Shown here: piece after piece, positions 46,746 through 57,985 of the stretch
Numbering within the stretch: position 1 is the stretch's first letter
Layout: each line of letters opens with the position of its first letter
Translations under genes and position numbers: made by a program
NCBI RefSeq assembly: GCF_963676685.1
Contig: NC_092346.1
Span: 73,919,821-73,983,820, forward strand
Direction of reading: 5' to 3'
Length of the DNA: 64,000 nt
Origin: Mytilus edulis
Taxonomy: Eukaryota > Mollusca > Bivalvia > Mytilida > Mytilidae
The notes under the pieces: model-generated
What the model was told of the DNA's origin: nothing
The model's database searches: none
The model's input: the letters and a program-made list of their open reading frames with translations, nothing else

Positions 46746-47344
46746 AGATGACAGGATTATTATGCGCTCATGGCGCATCTGTTTATTTTCTTCTGGAGCC
46801 GTACCACATCATCAAACACTGTAAACAAATTAATTTTTGCAAGAGAGTAAATGTCGCGACATTTACAAGTACAAACATAACGCCTATACTTCACTGCAAA
46901 ATAGTTATCAAGTAACTCGCAAATGTATATAGATATAAAGACGGGAAGAGAAATGTTAGCTGATGTATCTGCAAATTATTTTTTCAAAAAGTTTTTATAA
47001 GATTCAATAAAAAAAACCAATACATATAGCTTGTCTTTTCCTGCAAGGTACTTTGACAAAAGTATAATATTTCACCATTGGATCTAATAATCACGTAGAC
47101 ACATTATTCAATACATTTTTTCAATATTTCTATACTTTAAAAGTATGAAACTAAGGTAACATCTTGCATGTAAGAAAACATTACAAGAAAGCATGTTCTT
47201 GGTTTTTACTATATGTATTAATATAAGGACATACATTAAACTATTAAAGTACAATGATGTAAAATTGAATTTATCAAACGTTAACAATAATTGAGACATG
47301 CTGATTTGAGCCGGTTAATTGTTTGTATAGTACTTCTTTAATAT
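46746..47344. other. Spacer, no gene seen
   Basis: No supported features. Confidence 0.35.
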
Positions 47345-47765
47345 CGTCTGTAGTTGAATAAAATTGAGAAAGGAAATGGGGAATGTGTCAAAGCGACAAC
47401 AACCCGACCATAGAGCAGACAACAGCCGAAGGCCACCAATGGGTCTTCAATGTAGCGAGAATTCCCGCACCTGTAGGTGTCCTTCAGCTGGCCCCTAAAA
47501 TATGTATACTAGTACAGGGATAATGGACGTCATACTAAACTCCGAATTATACTCAAGAAACTAAAATTAAAAATCATACAAGACGAACAAAGGCCAGAGG
47601 CTCCTGACTTGGGACAGGCGCAAAATTGCGGCGGGGTTAAAACATGTTTATGAGATCTCAACCCTCCCCCTATACCTCTAGCCAATGTAGAAAAGTAAAC
47701 GCATAACAATACGCACATTAAAATTCAGTTCAAGAGAAGTCCGAGTCCGATGTCAAAAGATGTAA
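47345..47765 (-). repeat. Repeat family A, near full-length
   Basis: Minus-strand copy with TCTTTTGACATCGGACTCGG, GGGGGAGGGTTGAGATCTCA, CCTGTCCCAAGTCAGGAGCC, GGGGCCAGCTGAAGGACACC, CATTGAAGACC, GTCGGGTTGTTGTCGC and CATTCCCCATTTCC. It abuts the left inverted arm at 47771. Confidence 0.8.
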
Positions 47766-47770
47766 CAAAT

Positions 47771-48142
47771 ACAAACACAAAACAGTACACCATAGCCACC
47801 ATTTTATTCCAGAAGCTTCTAACTGATGCCAAATGCTAGAGTGTAAAAATGTAATTGGGACCTACCCAAAACAATTAGAACTTTTCTGAAAAAGACTATA
47901 AATGAAAACAAAACTATATCATCTTCCTACAATGATTGAATGTAAGGAAAATTGACCAGAGTTATCTTACTTTAATCACAGAGAGGGGAAAGCAAACAAT
48001 TTTTGATTTAAGCCTAATTAACATTAAAACAATTTTCCATTAACAAATAAAGTTACCTTATTGAAATATAAGGACGTTGTTAGCTAAATCTATTAATTTT
48101 ATTAGATATTATGAATTTTTATGACAATAGAGAAACATGCTA
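47771..48142. repeat. Left arm of a ~360 bp inverted repeat
   Basis: Matches 53750-54105 in reverse complement at very high identity by eye, apart from a ~16 bp insertion near 47915-47935. The arms enclose about 5.6 kb. Confidence 0.9.
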
Positions 48143-49069
48143 CTTAAGGTTCTAGATAATATAATAATAACACCTTTAATTAGAGTTCGATATCATCATG
48201 TTGGTCACTGCATGAGTTTTAACAATATCTTTTATAATTATTCGTCTCGGTGGTCACAAGAAAACGTACTTCCTTTAAATAAGAGACGCAGATGTCGTTA
48301 TGTTGCCAATTCAACCCGTGTCCTTTAACTATTACGGTTTTTTTCGTACAGCTTGTGGGCGTATGTGGAAGTTCTTTTTGGTTTGTATCAGCATTATATT
48401 TTAACTTAGGATTACATATTCTTTTCTGTAGACTGCTAAATTCTTACTTGATGAGATATTCTTATACATAGTAGGGTACATTTCATGAGACATAATTGTT
48501 ATGAATACATCTCGTAAATTTGAAACTGGATATTTAATATGTGCCTTTCCCGCACCAATTAATAGCGGACATGGTTATCTTTTTTTTTAAACTATATGTT
48601 GGAATTATAAATAACTAAATTTAGTATTTTGTTTAGATTGAATATTTCAGATGACAGCGTTATTTATATACGGTTAAAGAGATTATTTTTTTCGGATTTT
48701 ATTCAAAGTGACGACTGTTATGTTTATCTAAAATAAGGAAAAAGCATTAAACATCGGAAGTCCAGATATTTTAAAATGATTTCATGTTGGTCCTCAACAA
48801 CCAAATTTATTACTTTACAGATCAAATCTTTGAAATCAATAAAGAAGTCAAATTAAGGTAACAAACTAAGAATAAAGGTAACAAATAAACACCAAGATAG
48901 TTGTTTAAACTCCAAAATAAGTGGTAGCGTCCACATTGTGTAAAAATAGACTTTTAAGCTAGCACAAATACCATGAGGAAACACTGTTCGCAGATATAAC
49001 ATTAATAACTGTTTCATAGCATTGAACGGAAAATATTTTTTTGTTGCAAGGCAAGGCAAAAGTTGATAT
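48143..49069. other. Spacer, no confirmed gene
   Basis: Around 48285-48345 one plus-strand frame reads D-A-D-V-V-M-L-P-I-Q-P-V, vaguely like an NAALADase segment, but without good splice sites. Left unassigned. Confidence 0.3.
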
Positions 49070-49581
49070 TTAATAGTTATCCCATAAGGACGCGGTGTGT
49101 CAGTGTCAGATCACCCGATGGCCGGAGGCCAGAGGGTGATCTAACACTGACACACCAAGTCCGACTGGGATAACTATTTTACATCCCAGCTGGTTTAGAT
49201 TAGACGAAAAACCATTTACAATTCATAAAATCTAGTTTACAACGCAACACAACCATAACTATATACTTTATATATTACTATATGATTTATACCCTTTTTG
49301 ACCCCCAAACACGATGAGTAGATATCAAACAATGTCAACTCGCCCCACTTGCCAATCGGCCCACACTATATCGCCACTTTATAAAAATATCGTCCTACTC
49401 TTCTTTACCGACTTTCCCCACTTTGAAAAAGTGTAAAATCAAATTGAACAATCAGTCTGAAAACTCACTTATTAACAAAAAAGGTTAAAACCCTACTGAA
49501 TAAACGTCTGACAACTCGCCCCTCTTATAAAAAGATCTTGCTTCCTTTAAGTATGTCAAATTACAATTATTTCGTATCCAG

Positions 49582-49655
49582 TCGTCCTGGTGTAGTGGTA
49601 TGTGTCGTGGCTTGATATGCTAAAGGTCTTGAGTTCGAATCGCAGAATATACACT
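49582..49655 (+). other. tRNA-derived segment (unit 1)
   Basis: CCTGGTGTAGTGGTATG resembles a tRNA A box/D-arm, and GAGTTCGAATCGC a B box/T-loop at the right distance (about 40 bases). The stems pair poorly, so it is a tRNA relic or a SINE head and not a working tRNA. Confidence 0.5.
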
Positions 49656-50365
49656 GGATTTTTTCTACGTGAATTTTGATAGATAGTCTTTTCCGTATAA
49701 TTAATTATAAGTTTTATAATGGATTTGACATTCCCGCCAAAATGTTACAGAACAAAGGAAAGCATGCATAACAAAGAAACTCAAACTGGGGTGATCTGGT
49801 AGGGGTGATCCGGCTCAGATCACCCCCTGTTAGAACAAAGGAGTTGGGATGTAATTAATAGTTATCCCATAAGGACGCGGTGTGTCAGTGTCAGATCACC
49901 CGATGGCCGGAGGCCAGAGGGTGATCTAACACTGACACACCGCGTCCTTATGGGATAACTATTTTACATCCCAGCTGGTTTAGATTAGACGAAAAACCAT
50001 TTACAATTCATAAAATCTAGTTTACAACGCAACACAACCATAACTATATACTTTATATATTACTATATGATTTATACCCTTTTTGACCCCCAAACACGAT
50101 GAGTAGATATCAAACAATGTTAACTCGCCCCACTTGCCAATCGGCCCACACTATATCGCCACTTTATAAAAATATCGTCCTACTCTTCTTTACCGACTTT
50201 CCCCACTTTGAAAAAGTGTAAAATCAAATTGAACAATCAGTCTGAAAACTCACTTATTAACAAAAAAGGTTAAAACCCTACTGAATAAACGTCTGACAAC
50301 TCGCCCCTCTTATAAAAAGATCTTGCTTCCTTTAAGTATGTCAAATTACAATTATTTCGTATCCA

Positions 50366-50440
50366 GTCGTCCTGGTGTAGTGGTATGTGTCGTGGCTTGA
50401 TATGCTAAAGGTCTTGAGTTCGAATCGCAGCATATACACT
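50366..50440 (+). other. tRNA-derived segment (unit 2)
   Basis: Same as 49582-49655 with one visible change (CGCAGC instead of CGCAGA). Confidence 0.5.
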
Positions 50441-50640
50441 GGATTTTTTCTACGTGAATTTTGATAGATAGTCTTTTCCGTATAATTAATTATAAGTTTT
50501 ATAATGGATTTGACATTCCCGCCAAAATGTTACAGAACAAAGGAAAGCATGCATAACAAAGAAACTCAAACTGGGGTGATCTGGTAGGGGTGATCCGGCT
50601 CAGATCACCCCTGTTAGAACAAAGGAGTTGGGATGTAATT

Positions 50641-50998
50641 GCAGAAACCCTTCATTCTTTGTGATGGGGATGAACATTATATTAAAGTTAGCGACATTTA
50701 TGTAAAGATCTTGTCATGAGTTGTCAGACAATCCAATTAGCTAAATACAAATTTTGTGAATGATGTTTCCTGAGTATGTGCTCATGGTATATACTCAAAT
50801 TGACAGATCTATATAACTAACTGCCAGTGAAGTTTTTCATGTTAATTCAATTTTATAAAATATGTACAGCACGGACTTATGAAAGGGGTCTTAGATATTA
50901 AAATAAACCACAGCGATTAAGTCACACCATCAGTTTTGTAAGTTGGTCAAGTACCGGATTATATAAGTGTTATTGATGGACGTCAAGTTGGTTACTTA
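50641..50998. other. Spacer, no gene seen
   Basis: No supported feature; probably intronic to the downstream NAALADase-like gene if that gene extends this far. Confidence 0.3.
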
Positions 50999-51789
50999 TT
51001 CCCTATTCCCTATTCGTTACCTATTCCCTATTCCCTTTTCGTTACTAACTCCCTATTCCCTATTCGTTACCTATTCGTTACTAATTCCCTATTCCCTATT
51101 CGTTACCTATTCGTTACTTATTTTTTACCTATTCCCTATTCCCTATTCGTTACCTATTCCCTATTCCCTTTTCGTTACCGATTCGTTACCTATTCCCTAT
51201 TCGTTACCTATTCCCTATTTGTTACCTATTCGTTACTAATTCCATATTCCCTATTCGTTACCTATTCGTTACTAATTCCTTATTCCTATTCATTACCTAT
51301 TCGTTACTAATTCCCTATTCCATATTCGTAACCAATTCGTTACTAATTTCCTATTCCCTATTCGTTACCTATTCGTTACCTATTCGTTACCTATTCCCTA
51401 TTCGTTACCTATTCGTTACCTATTCCCTATTCGTTACCTATTCGTTACCTATTCCCTATTCGTTACATATTCGTTACTAACTCCCTATTCCCTATTCGTT
51501 ACCTATTCCCTATTCGTTACCTATTCGTTACTAATTCCCTATTCCCTTATATTCGTTACTAATTCCCTATTCCCTATTCGTTACCTATTCCCTATTCGTT
51601 CCCTATTCGTTACCAATTCCCTATTCCCTTATATTCGTTACCTATTCGTTACTAATTCCCTATTCCCTATTGGTAACCTATTCGTTATCTATTCCCTATT
51701 CGTTACCTATTCCCTATTCCCTATTCGTTACCTATTCCCTATTCCCTATTCGTTACCTATTCCCTATTCCCTATTCGTTACCTATTCGT
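50999..51789. repeat. CT-rich satellite, first block
   Basis: Mixtures of CCTATTCGTTA and CCTATTC/CCTATTCC units (11 and 6-7 bases) over 0.8 kb, almost purely C, T, A with periodic CGTTA. Translated frames repeat P-Y-S-L and are artefacts. Confidence 0.93.
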
Positions 51790-51797
51790 TACTTCTG

Positions 51798-52349
51798 TAA
51801 ACCGGGAAATTTTCGCGCAGTCTTTATTTCGCGATTTACTTACACATTCCAAATTCGCGCTGTTTTGAATTCGCGATTTCACAGTGGCCTGTATCAATAA
51901 TTTCGTAAATGATTTCAAAAGTGACAAGCTTTGCATGTATCTTAAATCAAGTGATAAAATCAATCAGAAATCTTTTGCTTTCGGTTCATTAATGTAAAAG
52001 TAGATTCAAAGTTTGTCATGCTTCAATGCTTGTAAAAACACATACACAATAATAGAAAAGTAGATCTAATCATTTTGTGCTAATTAATTAATGAATTAAA
52101 ATAAAAGGTGTCTGGATTAATGCTAATTAATTGTTCTTTTGATCTGACTAATCTGTGTAGTAGATTCAACGAGGTGATACTTTTATTACTGGTGTCATTA
52201 ACATAATTGTATTTACAAGTCACAATTTGTAAAAGTAAATGTAATAAAAAGAATTTTCCTTGATATTTTCGCCGTCATTTTATTTTCGCGTTTCAATTCT
52301 TTCCGCGAAAATAGCGAAAATAAAACGACCGCGAAAATTTCCCTGTTTA
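51798..52349. mobile_element. 552 bp MITE inside the satellite
   Basis: Ends TAAACCGGGAAATTTTCGCG and CGCGAAAATTTCCCTGTTTA are imperfect inverted repeats. Subterminal TTTCGCG/CGCGAAAA motifs recur at both ends. It separates two otherwise continuous satellite blocks. A TA target duplication (Tc1/mariner-like) is possible but cannot be told apart from the end sequence. Confidence 0.72.
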
Positions 52350-52351
52350 TT

Positions 52352-53340
52352 CCCTTTTCCCTATTCGTTACCTATTCCCTATTCGTTACCAATTCGTTAC
52401 CTATTCCCTATTCGTTACCTATTCCCTATTCCCTATTCGTTACTAATTCCCTATTCCCTATTCGTTACCTTTTCGTTACTAATTCCCTATTCCCTATTCG
52501 TTACCTATTCGTTACTAATTTCCTATTTCCTATTCGTTACCTATTCGTTACCTATTACCTATTCCCTATTCGTTACCTATTCCCTATTCCCTATTCGTTA
52601 CCTATTCGTTACCTATATTCGTTACTAATTCCCTATTCCCTATTCGTTACCTATTCGTAACTAATTCCCTATTCCCTATTCGTTACCTATATTCGTTACT
52701 AATTCCCTATTCCCTATTCGTTACCTATTCGTTACTAATTCCCTATTCCCTATTCGTTACCTATTCATTACTAATTCCCTATTCCCTATTCGTTACCTAT
52801 TCGTTACTAATTCCCTATTCCCTATTCGTTACCTATTCGTTACCTATTCGCTATTCCCTATTCGTTACCTATTCCCTATTCCCTATTCGTTACCTATTCG
52901 TTACTAACTCCCTATTCCCTATTCGTTACCTATTCGTTACTAATTCCCTATTCCCTATTCGTTACCTATTCGTTACTAATTCCCTATTCCCTATTCGTTA
53001 CCTATTCGTTACTAATTTCCTTTTCCCTATTCGTTACCTATTCGTTACCTATTCGTTACCTATTCGTTACCTATTCGTTACCTATTCCATATTCGTTACC
53101 TATTCGTTACCTATTCCCTATTCCATATTCGTTACCTATTCGTTACATATTCCCTATTCGTTACCTATTCGTTACTAACTCCCTATTCCCTATTCGTTAC
53201 CTATATTCGTTACTAACTTCCTATTCCCTATTCGTTACCTATTCGTTACTAATTCCCTATTCCCTATTCGTTACCTATTCCCTATTCCCTATTCGTTACC
53301 TATTCCCTATTCGTTACCTATTCGTTACTAATTCCCTATT
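52352..53340. repeat. CT-rich satellite, second block
   Basis: Continues the 50999-51789 array for 1 kb and ends at CCCTATT about 13 bases before the AG acceptor of the exon at 53354. Confidence 0.93.
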
Positions 53341-53353
53341 TTAATTTTAAAAG

Positions 53354-53422
53354 GGTGACAGACAACCTTAAAGCAGAGGCAATGGCATTCAAAAGTAGGC
53401 TGCGAAATGTAAATAAATATAA
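53354..53422 (+). CDS. NAALADase-like exon (dimerisation domain)
   Basis: 69 bp with AG at 53352-53353 and donor GTAAGT. It encodes V-T-D-N-L-K-A-E-A-M-A-F-K-S-R-L-R-N-V-N-K-Y, similar to the helix before the N-D-Q-L motif in glutamate carboxypeptidase II/NAALADase proteins. It joins the next exon in phase 2 to give Asn-Pro-Leu-Glu, the usual sequence there. The satellite supplies the pyrimidine-rich tract upstream of its acceptor. Upstream exons were not found. Confidence 0.7.
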
Positions 53423-55467
53423 GTAAGTCATGGTTATGTTAATAAAACAATTGTAAAGCTGTTGGTAACAAGACAATTTTATATTCAGAAACACCAACAT
53501 GTAAAAGTTTTATTCAGCAAAGATTGTCGAATATATTGTTAATTCTGATCAAATCATGATGACACGTTGTAACTATTTGTATGAGTATCCATTATAGAAC
53601 ATAGTCTAAGGTGGATATTATATCTAGTTTGCAATCACATACGATCACCTTTTTCATATTATAAGAATAAAAATACCGAACTCCTAGGTAAATTGAAAAC
53701 GGAAAAACCAGTATAAAAATGGCAAAATCACAAGCTTAAACAAATCTAATAGCATGTTTCTCTATTGTCATAAAAATTCATAATATCTAATAAAATTAAT
53801 AGATTTAGCTAACAAAGTCCTTATATTTCAATAAGGTAACTTTATTTGTTAATGGAAAATTGTTTTAATGTTAATTAGGCTTAAATCAAAAATTGTTTGC
53901 TTTCCCCTCTCTGTGATTAAAGTAAGATAACTCTGGTCAATTTTCCTTACATTCAATCATTATTCTGTTTTCATTTATAGTCTCTTTCAGAAAAGTTCTA
54001 ATTGTTTTGGGTAGGTCCCAATTACATTTTTACACTCTAGCATTCGGCATCAGTTAGAAGCTTCTGGAATAAAATGGTGGCTATGGTGTACTGTTTTGTG
54101 TTTGTGTTAGACGTTATTACACTTCTTTCATGTATTTGTCTTAAGGGAACGAGTAAAGCAGATAAGTTACATCAGCTTTCTGCTTCATTTGAGTTCTGGC
54201 ATAATGGTATACACCATACCGATCTTAGAAACCGGCAAATGCCTTTACGAGTAGAATGACGAGTGCTGTTGGACAGTTTTTGGTGCATACCACAACTTGA
54301 AACAGTGTATTCTTGACAACACAATTAATGTTTTTCACCGGCATATTGTACCTCAAATTAAAAGTAGGAAAAAAGTGGGTTTTTTTAATAATTTCCAGGA
54401 TATGGCTTTAATAGAGAGCAATTTCATGAATACTGGGAAGATGCTTTTTCTGTGACATAGTCACTTGTTTCAGAATATTTACCCCTATATACCTTAATGG
54501 TATATTATTGTATAACAATGGAAAGTTTTATTCTGTAACGAGTGCATGTGATCTGTGATTTAGAGCAGTTTGTCTCATCGCTCTAAATGAAGTTTGACCT
54601 TGCTTATTTTTTTACATATAAACCCGGTATGAATACTTACAGATAACAAAAAAATATTTATAAGATAACAAAATAATTCTTTATATTGGTATATATTAAT
54701 TTTAAACATTTCAAAACAAATAAAAGAAATTATAGATATACATAAATGTCTTTGATAAACTAATGAAAAATACGAGTATCTAGTACATTACATATTTTGT
54801 TACGATTTTAAATTTTAAAAAAAACTATATTTATAAAAATATAATTATAACCCTGTTCAAAGTAGACAATCAACATATTGACTTTATGAAATTAAACATA
54901 GACTCGTAGTTCAAAGGAATATAACTCTTGTATTCAAATGACACATCAATCGAGTTATTTAGCTGCGAATTCGTGCGCCACCTTCAATGAAGATTCTAAA
55001 TTATCAATATAAACACAAGTTGTTAATCTATAGATACTGACGACTAATGAATTCTAACCACAGTAAAGAATATTTGTTTGAAATTTTTGAACACTTACTC
55101 AGAAAAATGCTCGAACTACTTGACTTTCAAAGCTCAAAATTAACGTGTTTACACACAGATGTAATATGGTTGTTAAACATTACAAACCTGTAATCGTATA
55201 CGATACTATACACCTCGTGTGCTTGCATTAACTTATCCAAAAATATATTTATTTCAAGCCTAAATATTTCGACATGTTATTTACATTTAATAAATTTTAG
55301 AATCACAATTTCCGGTTAAGATTTGACTAAATACCAAATTCATGATATCGTCAGGTAAATATGCTAAATCTAACGAATGGAAAACACCTGTCATATTTCT
55401 GACTTGGTACAGGCATCTCATTATGAATTGCTCTCACGTATATTTATTTTCTAGTGTTGTATTTCAG
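53423..55467 (+). other. NAALADase-like intron containing the right inverted arm
   Basis: GTAAGT...TTTCAG intron of 2045 bp. It contains 53750-54105, the right arm of the inverted repeat. Nothing else is recognised. Confidence 0.65.
53750..54105. repeat. Right arm of the ~360 bp inverted repeat
   Basis: Reverse complement of 47771-48142; lies within the NAALADase-like intron. Confidence 0.9.
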
Positions 55468-55560
55468 TCCTCTAGAAATTCGACGTATAAACGATCAGTT
55501 ATCATTGTTTGAAAGATCCTTCTTAGATCCACAAGGTCTACCTGGACGTCCGTATGCTAG
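55468..55560 (+). CDS. NAALADase/GCPII-like exon
   Basis: 93 bp between TTTCAG and GTAAAT. It encodes P-L-E-I-R-R-I-N-D-Q-L-S-L-F-E-R-S-F-L-D, then P-Q-G-L-P-G-R-P-Y-A-R. The N-D-Q-L-x-x-x-E-R-x-F-x-D-P-x-G-L-P-x-R-P signature is diagnostic of the C-terminal region of glutamate carboxypeptidase II, NAALAD2 and NAALADase-like proteins. It has phase 2 borders on both sides, in register with the neighbours. Confidence 0.93.
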
Positions 55561-56421
55561 GTAAATTTATAATGTAAACAAGATTTAAGGTTTACCGTTT
55601 ACCTATATTATTTGGACAACAGTTACTGTTTACATAAAAAGGAGAATAATTATCTACCTTCTTAGAAGATCAAGGTGGTACAATAAAACAATACAAATTA
55701 TTGTTCTATATCTAATTCTTCAATGAATTCCACAAATTTTGAGAGATGAAGGTTATATGTTTACAAGACTTTCATCCGGAAAAAAACCAAGTTGCGAGTC
55801 ACGACTAAAGGATGTTACCAAAACAGGACTAAACAGTAAACGTTAATAATTTACAAAGACAAATTAATTATGGTCAAGGATTTGATGTGTTATATCATTT
55901 GTTTTTGCCATTTGATTACGTACTTTCCGTTTTGAATTTCCTCGGAGTTCAGTATTTTTGTGATTTTTTACTTTTTTCTCGTAATTGAGTTGATAAACGT
56001 GACTGCTTGTTCATACATCCCAAACAACCAACGGATGCACCTTGATGTAGAGCGTTAACGTTACGTTAGAGATTCACGAGTACGACTGTCCCTTTGGTAT
56101 CTTTCGTCCCTCTTTTACACTCAGGAGGAGAACTTGGACTAATTTCTATAACAAAAGGGTCCATTAAAGTAATATTTTTTTAGTAATTTTCAATAACACA
56201 AATATAAAAAAAAAACATATATAATAGCTATATATTAAAAATAACAATTGATGTTGATAATTTGTCCCCAACCACGACACATTATATCGGAAATGTATCC
56301 CCCTTCCCCTTCAAATAAGAATCCTCTGTTTTGATTCGTCTTCCAAAGGAGCGATTTAAACCTCAAACTCAAGGCGAGCAAATTAGTTTCTTATTAATTA
56401 ACTTCTGTTTTATATTCCCAG

Positions 56422-56644
56422 GCATATTCTGTTTGCCGAGAGCAAGGTTAACACGTATGTTGGTAGCAGTTTCCCGGGATTGGTGGATTCATTGTTTCAA
56501 ATCGAAAAAGATCCGGATCAAAAAGGACGATGGAATATTGTTAAGAAACATTTTTCAGTCATTTTATTTACCATAGAATCGGCAACTTCCACTTTAAGAG
56601 ATGTTACAAAATTTATGCCAGTATTTAATAAAGGTGGTTCGTGA
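56422..56644 (+). CDS. NAALADase/GCPII-like terminal exon
   Basis: Starts after CCCAG at 56420-56421 and ends at TGA 56642-56644. It reads H-I-L-F-A-E-S-K-V-N-T-Y-V-G-S-S-F-P-G-L, then V-D-S-L-F-Q-I-E-K-D and S-V-I-L-F-T-I-E-S-A-T-S-T-L. This matches the family's final segment (...A-G-x-S-F-P-G-I-x-D-A-L-F-x-I...A-A-x-T-L). These proteins are type II membrane zinc carboxypeptidases of the M28 family, which remove C-terminal glutamate from peptides such as NAAG or folyl-polyglutamate. The catalytic half is not visible here, so activity cannot be judged. Confidence 0.93.
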
Positions 56645-56805
56645 TTTGTACGTACTTTGGTTTCCTTGCAAGACACATATTTTGATAAATATCGATTGCT
56701 TATTTTAAACAGAATATGCATATATATAGCTTTAGGACAAAATATTTGTGTAGCGATTATAAACTGCATGCTTTTATTGTATTTTCTTACTTTATTTGAG
56801 TGAAA

Positions 56806-56811
56806 AATAAA
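56806..56811 (+). terminator. Poly(A) signal of the NAALADase-like gene
   Basis: AATAAA 162 bases after the stop codon; a 3' end is expected about 15-30 bases later. Confidence 0.55.
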
Positions 56812-56829
56812 ATAATACATCATATATAA

Positions 56830-57479
56830 AATGATGAATTATCATAGCTCTGAATATTGTATATTTTTCTTGAATATATAACAGTGAAATAAAACTAAAG
56901 GGTGCATGGGTTATAAAATTATTTGGAATATGTGCATGTATATCATTCATTAATAAATTATTTCAATATCAGTTTGATTTATGCCAATAAAACAAATAAA
57001 TAAAAACATTTAGTTTTGTTTCAATATTTGAAAGCATCTTAACAATAAATAGTGAAAGTTTTGTGTAGAGTTTTTAAAGTATTCAGCACTGTTTATTTGG
57101 AAACCAAAAAAAAGTAAAAATGCAAAAATAGAAGAAGAAAAAGTCAGATTACTTTTGCATATTTTGTAAATCAGGGAACCATGAAAGGATCATTGGTCTT
57201 CAAACTGTATTTTTCAATTAAGTAAGTAGATACAAAGGAAGCAGTCAAAAACTATACAAACAAACGCTTTGGCTAAAACACTCAGAGAAACAAAGGAAAA
57301 ACAGAATCGTCAACAAAACACTCAAAAGGAATCTAGCTGATTTCGAATTAATTAAAGGACAAAAATGTGATTTGGGTTAGATTTGAGTCACATCGTCATA
57401 ATCTATCATAAGAACATTCTTATTCGTTCTCTTCTTTTGTTCGTCTTTTTTATTCTATTACGTGCTGCATAATGTGTCC
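56830..57479. other. Intergenic spacer
   Basis: No supported feature. Confidence 0.4.
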
Positions 57480-57640
57480 GACTCATAACTTGAATCACAT
57501 CCAGAAATTTTTAATGAGGGTCGGTTGAGAACAACAATTTACGACAAAACAGACGATGTCAGCCTCTCGATTGTGAAGTTTCTATTTCTATGTATAGCAC
57601 CATTTTAGCATTGCCTGCATATAGAGTTGGTCGACCTCTA
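57480..57640 (+). pseudogene. Penelope-like RT fragment
   Basis: AATGAGGGTCGGTTGAGAAC onward translates to E-G-R-L-R-T-T-I-Y-D-K-T-D-D then I-V-K-F, matching the RT segment seen at 5090-5180 (E-G-R-L-K-T-K-L-Y-D-K-R-D-D). Short and frameshifted. Confidence 0.75.
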
Positions 57641-57779
57641 TTGAATGTCTGTTTCAAAATTGCGACGGATATGTTTCAATTGTTTCAACTATACCATCCT
57701 TCTTTTCCCAAAATATGACCTACAGAATTAGATTTATCATCGGGTGTGCACTTATACACTAGCAACACGGGTTTTCAAG

Positions 57780-57985
57780 CATATAGGTAAAAAAAACTAA
57801 CAGCGCCATGGAAAAAAAGAAATAGACAAACAACAGTATACAAAACACAATAGAATACTAAAGACTGAGCAATACGAAGCCCACCAAATTCCGGGTCATC
57901 AGATCCTGTTCCATATATGAAACCCGTCGTGTGCTCGTGTAAGTTCACACTCTATTCTGTAGGTCCCCAATTATATATCAATTCA
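57780..57985 (-). repeat. Penelope-like 3'-tail fragment
   Basis: Matches 4590-4815: CGCCATGG, AGACAAACA, CCCACCAAA, GATCCTGTTCCATATATG, CCCGTCGTG. Same orientation as the minus-strand element at 4540-5612. Confidence 0.72.

Larger units (their letters stand above)
49070..50640. repeat. 785 bp unit in tandem duplication (two copies)
   Basis: Units at 49070-49854 and 49855-50640 are nearly identical. Each begins with a ~103 bp palindrome (TAGTTATCCCATAAGGACGC ... and complement; 49074-49176, 49859-49961), perfect in its outer arms in unit 2 but altered on one side in unit 1. Then comes a core starting TTACATCCCAGCT and ending AGTTGGGATGTAA, which are inverted ends. A smaller hairpin (GGGGTGATC...GATCACCCC) lies near the end of each unit. 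A tRNA-like segment is inside the core. Confidence 0.9.

Noticed and set aside
48280..48345. Possible upstream NAALADase exon (D-A-D-V-V-M-L-P-I-Q-P-V).
   Set aside because: Only a loose likeness to the A-D-x-x-V-L-P-F segment, with a weak acceptor and no good donor.
49582..49655. Functional tRNA gene.
   Set aside because: A and B boxes are recognisable, but the acceptor, anticodon and T stems do not pair well.
50967..52628. Frames rich in P-Y-S-L-F-V-T.
   Set aside because: Translations of the CT-rich satellite.
54074..54259. Open frame starting with a signal-peptide-like M-V-A-M-V-Y-C-F-V; also considered as an NAALADase exon from 54146 with a GC donor.
   Set aside because: Its start lies in the inverted-repeat arm, the region before 54146 reads as a pyrimidine tract, and the GC donor would be non-canonical. 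The exon at 53354-53422 has canonical sites, the right phase and gives the expected Asn-Pro-Leu-Glu join.
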